A stretch of 64,000 bases of DNA from Lycocorax pyrrhopterus obiensis. Its lineage: Eukaryota; Chordata; Aves; Passeriformes; Paradisaeidae. Made by a program: the position numbers and the translations under genes. This document shows, one piece after another, positions 26,801-39,400 of this stretch (positions within the stretch are counted from its first letter, which is position 1; every line of letters starts with the position of its first letter). The DNA lies in NCBI GenBank assembly GCA_014706295.1, contig JACSVZ010000004.1, forward strand, positions 86,807,047 to 86,871,046, in the 5' to 3' direction. The notes beneath the pieces were generated by a model that saw only the letters and a list, made by a program, of their open reading frames with translations, had not been told where the DNA came from and ran no database searches.

Positions 26801-28113
26801 ATTAAAATGAGATAGTTATAAAAGGATGTCTTTGAATTATGTTGTTTAGATGGTGCTAAATATTAGAGCTGATTGGAAGCTCCAAAACATTTTTTTTTCA
26901 AACTAAAAATGTTTTTGATTACATTTCTGCTCAGTCATTTCTATTCTCATTAACATTTTTAGCCAATTCCAAGAATGAAAAAGGCAAAGTTTACCACAGA
27001 ATGTGGAAATAAGTGCTAGATCCAGTTTAAGAATTAAGTATTTAAATCAGGTTTTGGTCTGAACATTAGTGCATCAATTTGGAAGTGTGATGGAAGTGTA
27101 TTTCTGGTGCAATACACCTTGTACTCTTCAATGGAGAGTGACACCCTTCTCCCAGTTTTGTATGACTGCTCAGTGTATTGGTAGTTCAAAGTCCCCTTTT
27201 GCATCCTTTCTACAGGAACTTTACTGGCTTCTACATTGCAATCTTTGGAGCAAGTACTTACATCACTTATGTGATCTAACTTTAAAACTTCTACTATACA
27301 TGAGTTATAAGGGAGCCTTATAATGAAGCAGTTTTGCCTCTTTAATCAGTGATCTGATTTAATTTTAGCAATCAAGCAGTACTGATACGTATCTTAGTTA
27401 AAAAATAGTTGCTCAAGGGACATGTTTTTTAGCATGGGCAGATCAAGCAGCTATGAACTTTTGCTCAGCTGTGCTATCAATGTAAATTGTAATTTTATAT
27501 TGAAATGGACTCCTTCAAGAAGGAGATTACAGTTATTCAAGAGAATACAGGAGCCTGTTTCTCCTGAATTCAGTTGCCAATACAAGTGTGTTTCCTCCAT
27601 TTTCCTGAGCTGCAAGGGGGTATTTGCAAGCATGAAGTTTTGTAGCGTTGGATGATAAACAAGTATAGCACATATTTAGACACTATATTTTTCTTCTAGC
27701 TTCTAGTTGTAATTCCAGTTCTTTATTCCAGATTCTTTCAGGATTGAAAGATATTACTCCAGTATTTTGTCCACTGCTGATGGGACAAGAAATCACTCTC
27801 GAAGTAGTAGAACCTTTCAAACAACTGGAAGCTGTAACTATCTGTAAATCACTGTAGCTTTACTGATCCCCATTACTGACCTATAACATGAATCAGGCCC
27901 TTTGTTTGCAAAAATTAGACCCTGGAGCAAAAAACTTGAAGTCTAAGCATTTTCAACATGTGCATTTATTATTCTTAACATTTTTCACCTCTTTTTTAGG
28001 GAGTAAATCTTTATGCTGTGATGGAAGCTGGAAACTTCATCTGCACAGCTTTGAACAAGAAAACAAACTCGAAGGTTGCACAAGCTTCCTTCAGTACTGG
28101 AACTATCAATTAA
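23738..28113 (+). CDS. HMGCLL1: HMG-CoA lyase-like protein (HMGCLL1), 3' end; span includes one intron
   Basis: This is the C-terminal 79 residues of a 3-hydroxy-3-methylglutaryl-CoA lyase, which splits HMG-CoA into acetoacetate and acetyl-CoA. The exon at 23738-23863 carries the signature [12 protein letters not shown], whose cysteine is the catalytic residue of the family's glycine loop. The exon at 28000-28113 carries the conserved E-A-G-N-F-I-C segment and the stop. The intron between them is 4136 bp (phase 0, GT...AG). The end of the protein, V-A-Q-A-S-F followed by S-T-G-T-I-N, fits the extramitochondrial paralogue HMGCLL1. HMGCL itself ends in a Cys-Lys-Leu peroxisomal signal, which is absent here. 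Earlier exons lie left of the window. The gene faces GFRAL tail to tail, as I recall for human. HMGCL is the alternative identity and is less likely. Confidence 0.88.
23864..27999 (+). other. HMGCLL1: HMGCLL1 last intron
   Basis: A 4136-bp phase-0 intron with GTAAGA donor and CTTTTTTAG acceptor. The one recognisable element in it is the tRNA-Ile-derived element at 25902-25969. The rest is AT-rich with no coding signal that I can defend. Confidence 0.85.
25902..25969 (+). repeat. tRNA-Ile-derived element (SINE head or tRNA pseudogene)
   Basis: The body of a tRNA is clear. The Pol III A box TAGCTCAGTTGG is at 25903-25914. A perfect 5-bp anticodon stem, TGGTG/CACCA, frames a 7-nt loop (25923-25939). 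The T arm carries the B box GGTTCAATCC at 25948-25957, and the 3' end reads GAGCCA. Overall it resembles eukaryotic tRNA-Ile(AAU), but the anticodon position reads CAT (25930-25932). The seven bases 5' of the body do not pair with the 3' acceptor strand, so it is not a functional tRNA. Songbird genomes carry a SINE with a tRNA-Ile head (TguSINE1), and the 3' flank loosely resembles a degraded CR1-like tail, so an old SINE copy is my preferred reading. Confidence 0.7.
28000..28113 (+). CDS. HMGCLL1: HMGCLL1 terminal coding exon
   Basis: 114 nt: 37 codons plus TAA (28111-28113). The acceptor is CTTTTTTAG and entry is in phase 0. It begins [15 protein letters not shown], the conserved C-terminal helix of HMG-CoA lyases, and ends S-F-S-T-G-T-I-N. 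The Cys-Lys-Leu end of HMGCL is missing, which supports HMGCLL1. Confidence 0.93.
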   Translation, partial: GVNLYAVMEAGNFICTALNKKTNSKVAQASFSTGTIN

Positions 28114-28330
28114 ATGGATTTTTCTTTTTGCAGCTTGATTACATTTCCCATTTACCTTGACCAAGGACATTTGCATCAGGAAAATAAGCAAGAAAACCAT
28201 TGCATCAAAGAAGCAAAATAGAACCCATATATAATGGTTTTTTATGGGAAGAGTTATTGTACTGTACTGTCTTGTCAACAATTGTCTGATTTGTCAGTAA
28301 GAAATAAATGACTGAAGTATAGAACCCTGT
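28114..28330 (+). other. HMGCLL1: HMGCLL1 3' UTR (inferred)
   Basis: About 0.2 kb from the stop codon to just past the first good AATAAA. The 3' limit is inferred from that signal. Another AATAAA lies further on, near 28820, so a longer 3' UTR is possible. Confidence 0.6.
28303..28308 (+). terminator. HMGCLL1: Poly(A) signal AATAAA of HMGCLL1
   Basis: AATAAA lies 190 nt after the stop and is followed within about 30 nt by a GT-rich stretch (TGTATGTGG), the usual arrangement of a cleavage and polyadenylation site. Confidence 0.7.
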
Positions 28331-30414
28331 ATGTGGTACTTCTACAGATGAGAAAAATGTACAAACAGCAGGACATTTTACCATGTTTTAAATTGCATTT
28401 TTAGTTCTTTTCAGGAAAACCGGGTAGAAGCAGTGAGTACATAGTTAAATTTTAATCAAGATGACTTTCAGAACAGTACAAGTATTTTCAGTAGTTTATG
28501 AGATCTCACACTGTGTGTGGCCATTCTATTATGTATTTTATTTATCTGAATTCTTGCTTTTCATTTGTCAAGTCATTGTTATGAACATGGAGCCCAATCT
28601 GAATTCACTGTAAGAATTTTTTAGCAATAGAACTTTTTAAAAATTTTGTTTAACATCTGTTAAATTATGGATAACTTTCTCTTGTTCCAAGACATTGTGG
28701 TGAATGGCATTCTGCCAGATCCTTCAAATCCTCCTGCAAATTTCCTTATTTGTTACATATGTTTAATTTGTTGTAGTTTCCTTTTTTGGTCAACTTATTA
28801 AAACCTAATTATATGAAGCAAATAAAAATGGGCAAGGTTTTCAACATCATTCAGGTTCAGAGTAGTGTAGAAGGGGCTACATTTTCATCCAAGGTTTCAT
28901 CAAACAATTCGATTTTTCATTCTATAGGCTATGAATTGGTATTCTCATTCATAAGTCATGAGCTTTTTAGGGTAATAGTATTCTGCTGGACTAGCCTACA
29001 CAAAGGAAATCACTTACAATTTTTTTCTGTGCTCTGCTGATAATGACACTGTTCTTTTCAATGCCTTAGTTCAACAAGATGCCAATGAACTGCACTGTCA
29101 TTTTTAGATCAACAATGGACAAATGGACAAATTCAAAGAGCCTTATCCTATTTATAAATGTTCAAGTGTGCCATGAAAATACTGTCACTTTTTTCAGCCT
29201 GAAACATCAGTCCTGTTGCTGGTTGGTTGTGCAGGGTCTGTCTGTACTTCTCTGTGTACTTAACCTTGATCTATATTTTTTCTGAACATGGCCTGTTGAC
29301 ATGAGAATCTAAAACCCTGGGCTATGGTCTTCTTCCATATTCTCAATTGTCCTCAAAAATATGAAATCTTGTCGAAAGGTAAGATGAAAGAAAGTGAAAG
29401 ATAGCACATAAAAAAAGAAAAGGCTGAGTCTTTTTTTGTCTGGAACTCAAGTCTGCCAAGTTACATCTGAGTCTCAGTTTGCCTTTGAAATTCCAAAGTG
29501 AATTTTTCTGAGATCTTTTAGTCAGTTGTGTAGTTTAGAATTGTTATAGCTTAAGAAAGCCAAACTTTGCATGCCAGGAAACACAAAGCCATAAATTTGA
29601 CATAATACCTCTATCCTCTTTATGCCATAGTGATAGTCAAAATTAAGATAAGCTACTTTGTTTCACTCTTCTCATGGTAAAAGTCAAAGGATAAACAAAG
29701 AAATGTGTTCAGGTGAGGCAAAAAATATCTTGCCTATCATTCCAAAATACTAAATCTTTTCCTGCAGAGTCTAGTAAGAAGACTTTCAAGTACTTCTGAA
29801 GGTGTGAACCCCCTGATTTGCTTGACCTGCCCTGGATGCATGGTTGGGTCACCAGAAAAAAAGCTCTTTCCTCTTTTCCCCGTGTTTCAGCTGGGGCTTT
29901 GCTATTTAGCAGCCACTATGGCTCATATATCAAAACATGAACTTAAATAAAACCAGGTCTTGAACCATTCACAGACTTAAAAATTCTGTGATGGATTAGA
30001 TCCAATGAAGAAGTGAGGAAACTGAAGCAGTACTTAGACTGTACTCAGTCTAATAATTAGTAGTTAAGCATAAACATGGTGCCAGAATTGACATCTTAAA
30101 GACTCCTTAATTTATGTGCCATTTACCCCTGCAGGTGACTAATCTTACTGTAATATTCTCCTATTTAATAATACATTTTCCTTTTTAGTTTTCTCTGGAG
30201 GTACAGAATTGGCTCATTTTGAGCTGAAGTATGAAGTTTTCATGTAGGGCCTGATGAATTTTTTCCACCCAAGACCCTCTGAGCAAGCATGTTTAATTGA
30301 CATAAACAATATTGAGCTTCTCAAAGACTGAAAGTGAAGTCAGCCCTTGAAAAAAAAGCAGTTGTGATGCAAACCTGAATGTGAGACTAAACAACTGAAC
30401 TGAGACTGAGATTG

Positions 30415-30706
30415 CTGCTCAGCCTGGGGAGATTCAAATGCACGCCCGTGACAAGGGAATGGCCTGAAGCTGTATCAGGGGAAGTCTAGGCTGGATATTA
30501 GAAAAAGGTTCTTCACCCAGAGGGTGGTTGGGCACTGGAACAGGCTCCCCAGGGCAGTGGTCACAGCACCAAGCCTGACAGAGTTCAAGAAGTGTTTGGA
30601 CAATGCTCTTGGGCACACGCTGTGACTCTTGGGGATGGTGCTGTGCAGGGCCAGGAGCTGGACACGATGACCCTTGTGGGTCCCTTCCAACTCAGCATAT
30701 CTGAAC
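30415..30706 (+). mobile_element. CR1 LINE fragment, 3' end, + orientation
   Basis: Typical CR1 3' region. It shows the GGCTGGATATTAGAAAAAGG block, the CTGGAACAGGCTCCCCAGGG block, and the closing run with GACACGATGACCC, GTGGGTCCCTTCCAACTCAG and a degraded 8-bp tail. The 5' end is truncated and placed only approximately. No intact reverse transcriptase remains. Confidence 0.92.
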
Positions 30707-33700
30707 TGAAAAAGAACCCACTTTCTAGTAAATTTGGATGAAGATGTGCCACTGAGTAGAATGGAATTAAAAATTCCGAAGACCAGAAAGATCCCAAGAA
30801 AAGAATGTTGCCAATGTCTCTGCAACAGATTGAAGGGTTCTGTTCCTTGAAGGTGGTGGTGAGGGCTTCAATTATCAGCCAAGTTAAGAACTGAACATCG
30901 TGTCCATTTTTATGCCTCTGCGCACAGTGCATCATAGCCTTCTCAGCGTCTGGGATGTCTGGTTTGCAATTCTAAGGCTCTTAAATCTCCCTATGCAGTG
31001 AAACAGGGTACCTATTAAATCATATGGATGAACAACCTAAAATGTCTCAGTTCTTTATTGGGTCTGTTTTAGAAACTACTTGGAAGCTTGTGGAGAGCCT
31101 TAAATGCAGGTCTGTTATTCTGTAATGATGTGAACATTGGAAAAGATGAGCAGTCACATCTGGAGCCTGTTCTTTACCCACATGTTCAGCTTCAACCACA
31201 TTGTGAGTTATAGTAACCCAGGGTGGAGGTCACAGACAAATAGATTGTTTGTCAGGATTGTTACAAGAGAGAAAGAAACATAGAGCCAGAATAAAAAAAA
31301 GCAACCCCAACCCAGTGTTTATGTGCCAAAATTGCCACCTGGGATGGATTTAGGTCTGTGGGTCCAGGTCAGCAATCCCTATAAAATCCTTGTTTACTTG
31401 CAGTGTGACTGAGAATCCTGAGACATCTTATGTTCTGCCTACTGACATTTTTTAGGTGTGTTAAATGCTGCTGCTCTGCTTTCCTGGACTGGCATAATTT
31501 TTGACTGTGCAGAACATTTTGACACCTAATCTCTGGCTTCAGAAAATAAGCATGTCTTGCTCTTAAGATCAAAGGCTAATCCAATAGCTATTCCATTTTC
31601 TATCCCTCTCAACTTTAAAATACAAGTGTGTGCTTTTATGTCCACCTCGACTAAGCCACACACATAGGCATTGAATTCAGCATATAATAAAACAGTTAAG
31701 ACTATACCCCTTCAAAAACTTGTTAAGACATGGGATGATGCTCTCCAGTGCTTCTGACTTCCTAAATCTTTATGCTTATATTCAGAGTAACCCATCACTA
31801 GTGGTGTCTGCTCTTTTGGTCTCTATCAGTGCCCCCAACTGAATACATTGCTATCACTTCACCCTGAAGTAGCCCCCTGGATGTGGAGGACTTGCATCCA
31901 GGTGTTTGGCATCCATGAGCAGGTGTTCTTAACGCTATGTCATTCTAAAAATTGTAAGTCAAGATATTGTTAAAGGCATGGCTGGTGTTCCTTGTTGGAA
32001 GAGAAGTTGATCAGTTCCATTAGTATGGGCATAATCATTCTTCAGTGCCTTCCAGAACACAGCAGTGACATAGATCTCATACAGTTCTAATGTCTTCCAG
32101 CAGCAGCTTGCTTTGTAGTTTAAACTTTTATGTATTAGGGCAACTTGGCTCTGGACCAGCACTTTAATGCTTCATTTTCATGTGTAACCAGAGCTTATGA
32201 AATAAGTACTAAATATTCTGGTCTTGTGAATAAGTCCAGAGAGGCTTTGGCTAATTTTCCTCTTTTAATAGTGTCATTTGAGTTCATAAAACTTTTATTA
32301 TTGTATTAAGGAGTCACAAAATGAAGACTGCAAGTCTGCGAGGCAAAATTCATATGTTTGGGATCAGTGCTCTTGAAATGAAATAATACTTATTCAAAGA
32401 GTTAGTGTGAATGTATAAGATCTGCCTATTTTTTCACTGAGTTGTTTTGAAGGGGCAGAAATATTGTTTAGTTACTGTGATATCAGAAAATCAGTATTCT
32501 CTGCCACTGAATTTTTATATGATTTCTGACACTGCCTTAAGTTCTCTTCAATGATTGTGAAGTATCTAGAAAAGTGGCTAAACAGATATAAGAGTCTGGA
32601 GAAGTAAATGAATTCCAGTTCTTGACTTGCTGATCAATGCTTTCCTTTTGTTATGTTATATTTTCGAAGATTATTTTTCTCTACAGTCCTGCTGTAATGC
32701 AGTGTTGATCTTCATTGCTGCAATAACACAGCAGGCAGAAAGACTACAGCCAAAGTCAACTTAGTCCTTTGAAACCAACGTCAAAGAGATGATATGTTTG
32801 TTAAGGAATTGTCATGTATCTGCCTGGTTAAATGCATTTGTGATTTTGCAATATGTGGTGTTAAAGCTGAAATTAAATCTGTCTCAGTGTTTATTGAAAC
32901 TGATATGGTCATGTATTATGGCAGATTCAGCAGCTCTGACTAACCAGCTCATGCATACAGCATTAGCAAATATAAGCTGTCACTGACGTGTATGCCTGTG
33001 TTGACTTTGTTACCTTGTAATCTATTTTGAGTGCTTTTTTTTAGGATTACCTTTTAATCTGGTGTTCCTGTGTGCTTTTATAGCAGACAAATCTCTTTTA
33101 AGTTACTGGGGAAACATTTCTTTCCTCCATTAACTAAACATTAAAATCTACAGGCAGGAATGGAGGTAGGAGTTGAAAAAATTCAATGAGGCATTATCTA
33201 ACTTCAGATGTTCCAGTGCAGGGTAGAAATCCGTGCCGTCTAAGTGATGTCTCAGATTCCCTACACACTTCATGGGAGACTGAATGACTTCAGCATGTGG
33301 TCTGAAACATCAAAATGTTGATGAGGGAACTTTCTTGGCAAAGTCAACAGCAAAATTCCCTACCCCATGCTACTATTGAAGTGCCTCAACATGAGCTGCA
33401 GTTAGTTATCTTCACTAGCTTGAACATAAGGGTTAGTATTTTCCTTGCTGGAAAGAGCCACAGTCATTTTTTATTTAAGAACTGGATGCTGTTCTCTGTT
33501 TTATGGCACCATCTTCTGGTGTTGGTGCTGCTTCCATCCATCTTCTGTGTTACTAGCTTGGTCTAATATGTAGCTCAGAGTACCTGGATGTGATTCCCAC
33601 ACCAGCCTGAAAAGGCTGAGGCCATGCCTATCCAAGTAGCTCATTCTTTTGACCACACAAACAGGTAAGACAGCCAGGGAAAAACGTGCCTTTTGAAGAC

Positions 33701-34159
33701 TTCAAGACTCACTGTGGCAAGACAGGAGAAGTAGAAACTTGGGCTTTACAGCCTTGTAGCTTCACATTGCAGAAGGAAGAGCTAGTCCTGTGTACTTGTC
33801 TCAAAAACTCTTCACATGTTTAATTTGAAAAAAATCATTAGATAAAATGCATAAACAATCTTCAAAGAAAATACTGGAACACAGTATTCTCCCTTTTGGA
33901 TGAGAGTGCTGTAAGGCAAAAATTAATGCTTTCTCCCTCTAGCCCAATCAGACTTCATTTCTTCACTTTGGGATGTCCCAGCTCCAGTGGAAAGAGGATG
34001 AATGCTACGTCCTTACCCAAAATGATGTGTGTCCTGGGAATCCTGTCATCAATGAGACTTATTTTCTCTCATCTGGGTATTAGATGCAGATGTCATACTT
34101 CAGGGGAAAATATTTCAATAATGAAGCTCTTAAAAAATACTGCTTTTTCTTCCATCATG

Positions 34160-34215
34160 GTCAGACTCAAAGATCTTAAAGGCCTTTTCCAAACTAACTG
34201 ATTCTATGATTCTCT
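34160..34215 (+). mobile_element. Short CR1-type 3' tail
   Basis: The stretch around GATCTTAAAGGCCTTTTCCA followed by GATTCTATGATTCT has the terminal form of CR1 and CR1-mobilised SINEs. Sequence 5' of it is too diverged to assign, so only the tail is claimed. Confidence 0.75.
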
Positions 34216-36303
34216 GTTCCCAAAACTGTTTGTGAAGCAGTTAGAGTATAACCAGGATCACAGGAATACAGACCATCCCAGCAGAAATTCCTTTATTTAA
34301 TAACTAACACCTAGATACAATTGACAGACTACTTTTCACATGTACAGTGGAGGAAATGTACTTTTCCCATTAAGCATTTAAGTCATCTCTTAAGAGAGAG
34401 GCTGTAAAATTGCATAACAACACAATAGCCACTAAATATGTTGCTGTCTTTCAGAGTAACTTACATACCCCCAGTTTCAAATACATTTTACATATTTGTG
34501 AGTGTGTGTGTGTCTAAGAGTTGGATTTCTAGTGTCTAAATATAAAACAATTAGAAAACAGAAAGTTTCTAACACAGAAGGTAATTTTTTTGTTGTTGTT
34601 GATTGAGGTTTAGCTAAATCTGAATTTAAATGGAGCTCTTCAAATTTTGTGACATGGAGGGTTCACTGGTTTTTGAAGTCAGACTGAAAACCAACACAGG
34701 TTTCATGTCAGAAGTACATTTCTTGTACAAAGAACCGTTTTTATCCAACATATTCTCCACAGTATTTTCAGTTTGAAGACTTCCCACTTCACAGTTTTAA
34801 AATGAAGAATATGAACTTTGGTGGGAGGTAAGGCAGATGCTGCAAATTGCTGTACTGCTAAAGGAGATCTTTTTGATTAACAAACGAACTGCACTTTTCT
34901 GTTTCTGGATTTTTGTCCAAATGCTGATTTAGTAGTTACAGAACATTTGACTGCAAAACAAAAAGGACTTCGTTTGGTTTATGCATCTGCATAAAAAATA
35001 AAGACAAAGAAAATCCATGTTGTAATAATTGTTTCGGATTTCTAAGCCTCTCCCCAATAGAACTGCACACTTAAGATTTTGCTCTCACACTAATAATTTC
35101 ACAAGCTACCGAAGCCAGACGCAAGAGTCACATTGAAGAGTGGAGATTCCTGCTTTCCTGATCACAATAATTTCTAGTCCTAGATCTGCCATCTAGCCCT
35201 AGATGTAGCCCTAGATCAGTCATCTGTCATGGTCAAAACTGGAGCTGAGTTACATTTAGTGATAATTCAGACAAAATTAAAACTAATCACATTCAAAATA
35301 AAGTTAATTAATCAGATGCTATTATAACAAGACAATACATGTGCTATTCCTGGTAATGGTTGAATAAGAAATGGCAGTCCATTATCCTGTGCTCACCAGA
35401 ACCGGACTGTTACAAAGATTTAACAAAGACAACTCACTGGTAGTAAATAGAAGCTTAAATCTAGCAAAACAACTCAACTATAGAGAGAAATCCAGGGCTC
35501 ATAGCCACAAAGTGAGATCCAGAATGGTGTTTAGGGACCATGACTCCCAGTACACTGCAAGGGGACAATCAGGCACTTTGGGTCTTCCCTAGAGACAATG
35601 AATAGGACACACAGCTGATGAGATGGGTCATAGCTTCTCTCTTGAGAAGCAGGCACTTCAGCCCCAAGCAAGTGACTTTCTCCACTGGGCATTCAGACCA
35701 AAAAGTGTTTTCTAAAGTTATTGTATTCAAAGTGGCAAACCTCATTCATTTTTTTTAGAAGCATATTGGGGGAGAAATTAAAAACAGTTTCAGCAACAAC
35801 ATTTTGGAGTCAAAGCAGACACTCATTTTCATTCTGAAAGGGGTAATCCTGATCTCCTCCTACCCTACAAGTGCTCCACCATCAAACTACAGGCAGCTTA
35901 TCTGTGACTGCTGCTTGACAAATACTGCATCAGGTACTTGGTACCTGGGAGCCTGCTGCACAAAACTGCCACATCTGTGCTCTTTATCAGGTCTCTAAAA
36001 TGTTTCTGAGTGGATTTTTTTTTAATTTCTTCCAGATGAGTTGAGATCAGAAGGGTGGGCTTCAAAGATTGCCACTGTTGATACAGCATTTATACCAGTG
36101 TCATGTGCAGCTAAAAATGTAGGAAATGTGCCGCTCAGGAGAGATCTGGCAATCTACACAAACAAGAGAGAGCAGAGTTTTACCTTTTTTTTTCCCCCTT
36201 TTTTCAGCTTGTGAAAAGTTTAAAATAAGCTAATAAATATAAAAATATTTTGTATGCCTAACTACAAAATTCCATAATTTATAGTAGTTTTTTTAATATA
36301 TAT

Positions 36304-36309
36304 TTTATT
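36304..36309 (-). terminator. GFRAL: Likely poly(A) signal of GFRAL
   Basis: TTTATT on the + strand is AATAAA on the gene strand, 65 nt past the GFRAL stop. A second candidate, ATTAAA, overlaps 36292-36297. The implied 3' UTR is unusually short, so a more distal site further left may also be used. Confidence 0.5.
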
Positions 36310-36373
36310 ATCGCATATGTACAACAGGCTGGCTTTCAGGAATAGCCTTGAAAAGCATAAGCAACAGAGTAGT

Positions 36374-36461
36374 TCATCTGTGACTTTTATAATGGGCCAT
36401 AAATGTTTCAGAAGAATGGTCTGGCGAGGGACTTCTTGACTCGTATTTTGTTCTGCAGGCT
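36374..36461 (-). CDS. GFRAL: GFRAL coding exon 10 (cytoplasmic tail, stop)
   Basis: 88 nt entered in phase 2. The acceptor is TTTTCAG|AGCC, and the stop TGA is at 36376-36374. It encodes residues 502-529, a basic, Ser-rich tail beginning [13 protein letters not shown] and ending Y-K-S-H-R. The acceptor is followed directly by another AG. Using that second AG would shift the frame by 2 nt and give a shorter, different tail ending R-P-F-F. The first AG is preferred because its product better resembles the human tail. Confidence 0.8.
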
Positions 36462-39400
36462 CTGAAAACAAAGAATGTGCATTTATTTAACAATAAACTA
36501 TACAGCTTTTGGTTTGAACTTTGGCTTAATTGAAATCAGTGGCAAAATTCCCCTCTTTTTATGATGAACACTGTGGCATAAAATAATCCCCTTCATTGTT
36601 ATTAATGCATTGTTCTTTCTTCCATCTTCTGTATTCTTTAAATCTGAATTTTCTTTATATGCTGATATTCCTGTAACTGCAAACCTAAAGAAAAAGCCTC
36701 TATTCCCATATATCCTTGACTTGCCTTTTGCATTTTTTTATGATTCCTCTTTGATCTGCCTCGGAATTTAATAATGAAATTTGACTCAATATCCCTCCCA
36801 CTATATATAGCTCCTGCCACATCATGCTCTGTTACCTATCATCTGACAGTGTAATTCTTGAAATCTGGCCATTTAATTTGCTCCAAGAAAATGTATCTTT
36901 TAAGAAAAGGCCATGTTCATCTAACTAAGTGAATGCACATTTCTGTTTTCTTACCAAGCATTGGTGTATGGGCAGTTTCTCATACAGAGGGAGGGAGGGA
37001 GGGAGAGAGGGGGGAGAGGGAAAGGATGGCAGGGTTGGTGGGTGTTGTTTACAGACTCCTATGAGCAAAAATGGCAATTGGCAAGAATATTAACTACAAT
37101 AGCAGCATTCACGATTTGGTTTCTAAATACGTTATAATGCTGAATATTCTCATTTCCTTTTTGCATTACCGCTGCCTGCTATGGGGCTAGGAACATAGTC
37201 TCACAGAATTTCTGAATTCAGATTTCACCTTTTCCTGCCATGGGACAGGAAATGAAACCTCCCAAAGCCTGGGATCTCTGCATGAATGGAGGGCATTGTA
37301 GATACGTATCATATTTCACTCTTCCCTGCTGACACTCGCAATGTCGGTTCTTTCCATCACTGGGACATGCTGGACTGTTTTTAAAGACAATCACAATGTC
37401 CACCTTTTAACTAAGGCAAAACGTTTTATTTTCTGTTTTTTCAATTTCCTAGAACCAGTGATTAATATCCCTATCAAATTACCTGATCTTTAGGAGGGTC
37501 AACAGGACTATTCCTAGGATGAGAGCTATGCAGGAGGAGTAAGCAATAATGTAGACAGTTTCACCTATAAATAAAAACAGAAAACAGAAATTAATCATTT
37601 ACTTTTTTAGTAATAAGAATCAGATTTGAGATCTGTGTTGGAAAGCATACATATGTAAGCTAAATTAGCTATCAATTTTGACAAAATTAATTAAAAGGAG
37701 GAAAAAGACGTAGATGTATGTCAGGGGTAGGAATAACTCTTCCTTTGCCATTTGACACTAAGTAATTTTAGTGAATACCAGCTCCAATAGTGCTTCATAT
37801 GTATAGCAGTACCTTTCACTCTGCTCCAAGGGAACAGCTTGTTACTATGATTTTTGTTTGGGAGTATTCTCCCTATTGATTTTAAAATGTTAATTTTATT
37901 CTGTGTATCAGAGCAGACTTGGCTCTTACTTATCTACTAGACTTATTTTCCTGTTTCACATATTACAGTAATTACAGTGTGGAGCAATACTTCACCTAGA
38001 ATCAAATTAATGTAAAATGGGATCTAACACTGTTTTTCTGGGCCCCATTCCCATGGAGTTTCCTCTTTCTGTTAGGCTTCTCACCAAAAAGTCACTTAGG
38101 TGGCTTATGTGCTAAAAATTCCAACTGTTGAAAAACTGGGAGCTGTTTCAAATTTTCTTTTCCAAATGAGGAGTAACTTATTTTTCCTGAAGGAAGCAAT
38201 CCATGGCTCTTGGTCACATATTCTGGAGGAAGTGTTTCAGTTGAGAGAGTAATGTAAGCCCTGGACATGGGATGGAGAGGTGTGGAAGTTAGATGATTTG
38301 ACAAGAGGGCACAAATGCAGAGCCACAAGCATAAAACACAAGACCTTCCTGTGACTTTCCTGTTGCACTGATTCTGTCATCTTCGTACAATCAAATAAGT
38401 TTTGTTTATATAGGGATTCAAATGCAGAGAGCCTTAGCTGCTCCCGATCTTCTCCATCTTAGATAACCAGTGGGACATTCACTAAGGAAGAGATGGATTC
38501 CTGGACTCACCACTTATCTGGGCTGTGAGAAGGCCATTTCTGGTCTCTGAGTAAGTTATCAGTTACTGTATGTTCCATGTGTTGTGTATATGCACACAAA
38601 ACCCAAAATGAAACACTTCTGTGTACACTGCATATATGCAGCAGGTGTAGCGTGTCACGTAATACAGGCACAGGTGGTATGGATGCTGGAGCAGCCCCGG
38701 GCAGAGAGAGTGAATATGTATTCCACAGCAAGGAAAACAATGAGCTGAGTAGGGGGTTGGACCTGCCTGGCTTTCCTGGTAGGATGGTGCTCACTTTTTC
38801 TCAAAAAACTATCCCAAGTTCAAGGTTTCCAGTACAAGGAAATGAAAGCAATGAACGAACCACCACAGTTTGCACAAATGGAATGAACATTCCATTTAAT
38901 CCAGTAACCTCCTGAAAGATACTTAGTATGATGAATTTTTGAAGAAAGAGGGGTGAGGTCTATCTTAGAGAAGGTCTGCTAATAACATATATTAAAAACT
39001 ACATCAGCAGTTGGCCTAGCTCTCAATGTACAACATTTCTTTAAGATGATGGGTTTTAGCAAAAGAGTGATTTGTAGGCCTTTTTTTCAGTTTCTGAATC
39101 TTAATTGTAGATGCAGCTATCTTCAAAAACTTTTTACAAGTGTAGGAGCAGTTGTAGGGGTAATAGTTTCTTACTTTTTTGAAGTGGAAAGTGACTTTCA
39201 TACATATTTTAGGCAAATGGACACTTTTAAAGTATGTCACTTACCACAAAAAATATTATATCTAACAAATTATATATTATAATTACAGTCATGGATGGTT
39301 AAAAATGGGCTAATAAACTTTCAGCAGATGAGACGCAGACCTCGGGGACCCGCTGGCGGGGGCTGTAGGTACTGCTGAAGCACTGCCTGGGTCTGTCTGC

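Larger units (their letters stand above)
28331..36303. other. Intergenic region between the two convergent genes
   Basis: About 8 kb of AT-rich sequence between the HMGCLL1 poly(A) site and the GFRAL 3' end. It contains a CR1 fragment (about 30415-30706) and a short CR1-type 3' tail (about 34160-34215). I saw no open frame, RNA gene or conserved-looking exon that I could support. Confidence 0.75.
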
